The notes below the pieces were generated by a model. It was not told the DNA's origin. It ran no database searches and saw only the letters and a list, made by a program, of their open reading frames with translations. A stretch of DNA of 64,000 nt from Pseudogymnoascus destructans (lineage: Eukaryota > Ascomycota > Leotiomycetes > Thelebolales > Thelebolaceae), in contig NW_020167525.1 of assembly GCF_001641265.1 (NCBI RefSeq), positions 1,404,501 to 1,468,500 on the forward strand, written 5' to 3'. Every line of letters starts with the position of its first letter. Position 1 is the first letter of the stretch. The position numbers and the translations under genes were made by a program. This document shows positions 63,125 to 64,000 of this stretch, piece by piece.

Positions 63125-64000
63125 TAGGGCAGTGTGGTCGATAGTAGAATGAACAAAGCCCTCCAAGAAAGGGATGATTTTACAAAGACAACACACTGTC
63201 TTAGGAAACAGAGCCAAAGGGTCGTAGCTTAGACTATTCCACAACGCAGCAATCAGGTGTATGATGTAGTGGAGTGGTTTAGACAAGTTGTAACAAATGT
63301 TGAGTTTGAGAACTCAGGGATAAGTCAGAGGTTAGCACCTCACTGACTTTTCAGAAACAAGGAGTAACAAGATCAATGGTTGGAAGCTTGGAAAAGACGT
63401 GGAAGTATGTGATAGTCGATTTAGTGTATTGTCTGCTTGCCCTTTCTTAAGGAAAGGGCAATCCTATTTATGCTAAAGGAGTGTAGTTCTCTCATTTTCC
63501 AAGACTTTCCTGACTAACCAGGCTTGGTAACTGTAGTCGACGTAAGAGAATCCCATAGAACCATCTCCTAGGTTCCTAGCCTATAGGAAGTGAAAGGAGG
63601 TCCAAGGTCAGAGTACCCCTATAGACAAATTATGTCATAACTTAACCAATCTTGTGGGTAACTAAGGAGCAATGACATGTAATGAATCATAGAGGGTTGT
63701 AGAAGCTTTTGGAGCTATCGTTCATGTTCCTAGGCCTCTAGTTGATAGAGGTATGTCATGTGTAGTATTAGCCCAGTAACTAAGGAGTGATGTCATGTAA
63801 TGAATCATAGAGGGTTGTAGAGATATGCTATGTGGTCATATTGGCCCAGTAACTAAGGAGCAATGACGTGTAATGAATCATAGAGGGTTGTAGCAATCGT
63901 TGAGTAGTATTGCTCTTGTTGTTGGTGTGACAAGCCAAAATATGTATAGTGACTTGTAGGTTTGAGGAGGAGATTTCTAAGTTTGCTCTTGAGTTTGATA
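63125..64000. repeat. Right arm of the large inverted repeat (no insertions)
   Basis: It is the reverse complement of 31060-27791, without the LTR pair, the Tc1-like element or the 16-bp expansion. Three short landmarks prove it: GTGGAAGTATGTGATAGTCG (uninterrupted Tc1 target), a single GACAAATTATGTCATA unit, and GCCCAGTAACTAAGGAG (uninterrupted LTR target). The arm runs off the window end. Confidence 0.88.

Overview
The window is nuclear DNA of a filamentous ascomycete (Pezizomycotina). The evidence is short GT-AG introns (about 45-190 bp) with CTAAC/CTGAC-type branch sites, fungal housekeeping genes, Tad-type LINE, Fot1/pogo, Tc1 and hAT relics, and transposase stop codons that look like C-to-T (RIP-type) damage. 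I do not assign a class or genus.

Layout. (1) 1-6.7 kb is repeat-rich. A 4.2 kb hAT-like element (834-5054) has short inverted ends and CTCAGCTGGGTGAG-type subterminal repeats. It carries a broken multi-exon minus-strand coding region with a BED-type finger, a divergent broken histone H3-like gene with its own leader intron, and two solo LTRs. A truncated GH25 lysozyme relic follows. (2) 7.4-25.6 kb is a compact, GC-rich block without recognised transposons: MARVEL-like membrane protein, JIP5, a Pro/Gly-rich protein, mitoribosomal uS8m, a Gln/His/Pro-rich protein, a single-pass membrane protein, CDC40/PRP17, the cornichon ERV14, methionine aminopeptidase 1 and kynurenine 3-monooxygenase. (3) 25.6-55.9 kb is a nested transposon zone. 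It holds solo LTRs of several families with exact 5-bp target duplications, a Tc1-like element, two 1,860-bp Fot1-like elements with a CCHC knuckle, older pogo/hAT/LINE fragments, and broken cellular genes. One long intact gene stands out: an 843-aa protein combining a coiled coil, a PD-(D/E)XK-like nuclease core and a protein-kinase-like domain. Two fold-back inverted duplications lie just downstream of it. (4) 56-62 kb is an island of three secreted-protein genes: PAN/apple plus GLEYA, a small Cys-rich repeat protein, and a two-apple protein. The outer two share a YPNPFAP motif after the signal peptide. (5) 63.1-64.0 kb is an inverted copy of 27.8-31.06 kb that lacks the three insertions found in the left arm, so it records the empty sites.

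How it fits together. The housekeeping block serves translation, splicing, ER export and NAD synthesis, and its genes appear independently regulated. The flanks are a record of successive insertions: deleting an LTR plus one target copy restores reading frames in a gag-like ORF, a LINE endonuclease and a cellular gene relic, so insertion order can be read. The strongest candidates for something undescribed are the histone H3-bearing hAT-like element with its shared intron motif, and the nuclease-kinase fusion protein.
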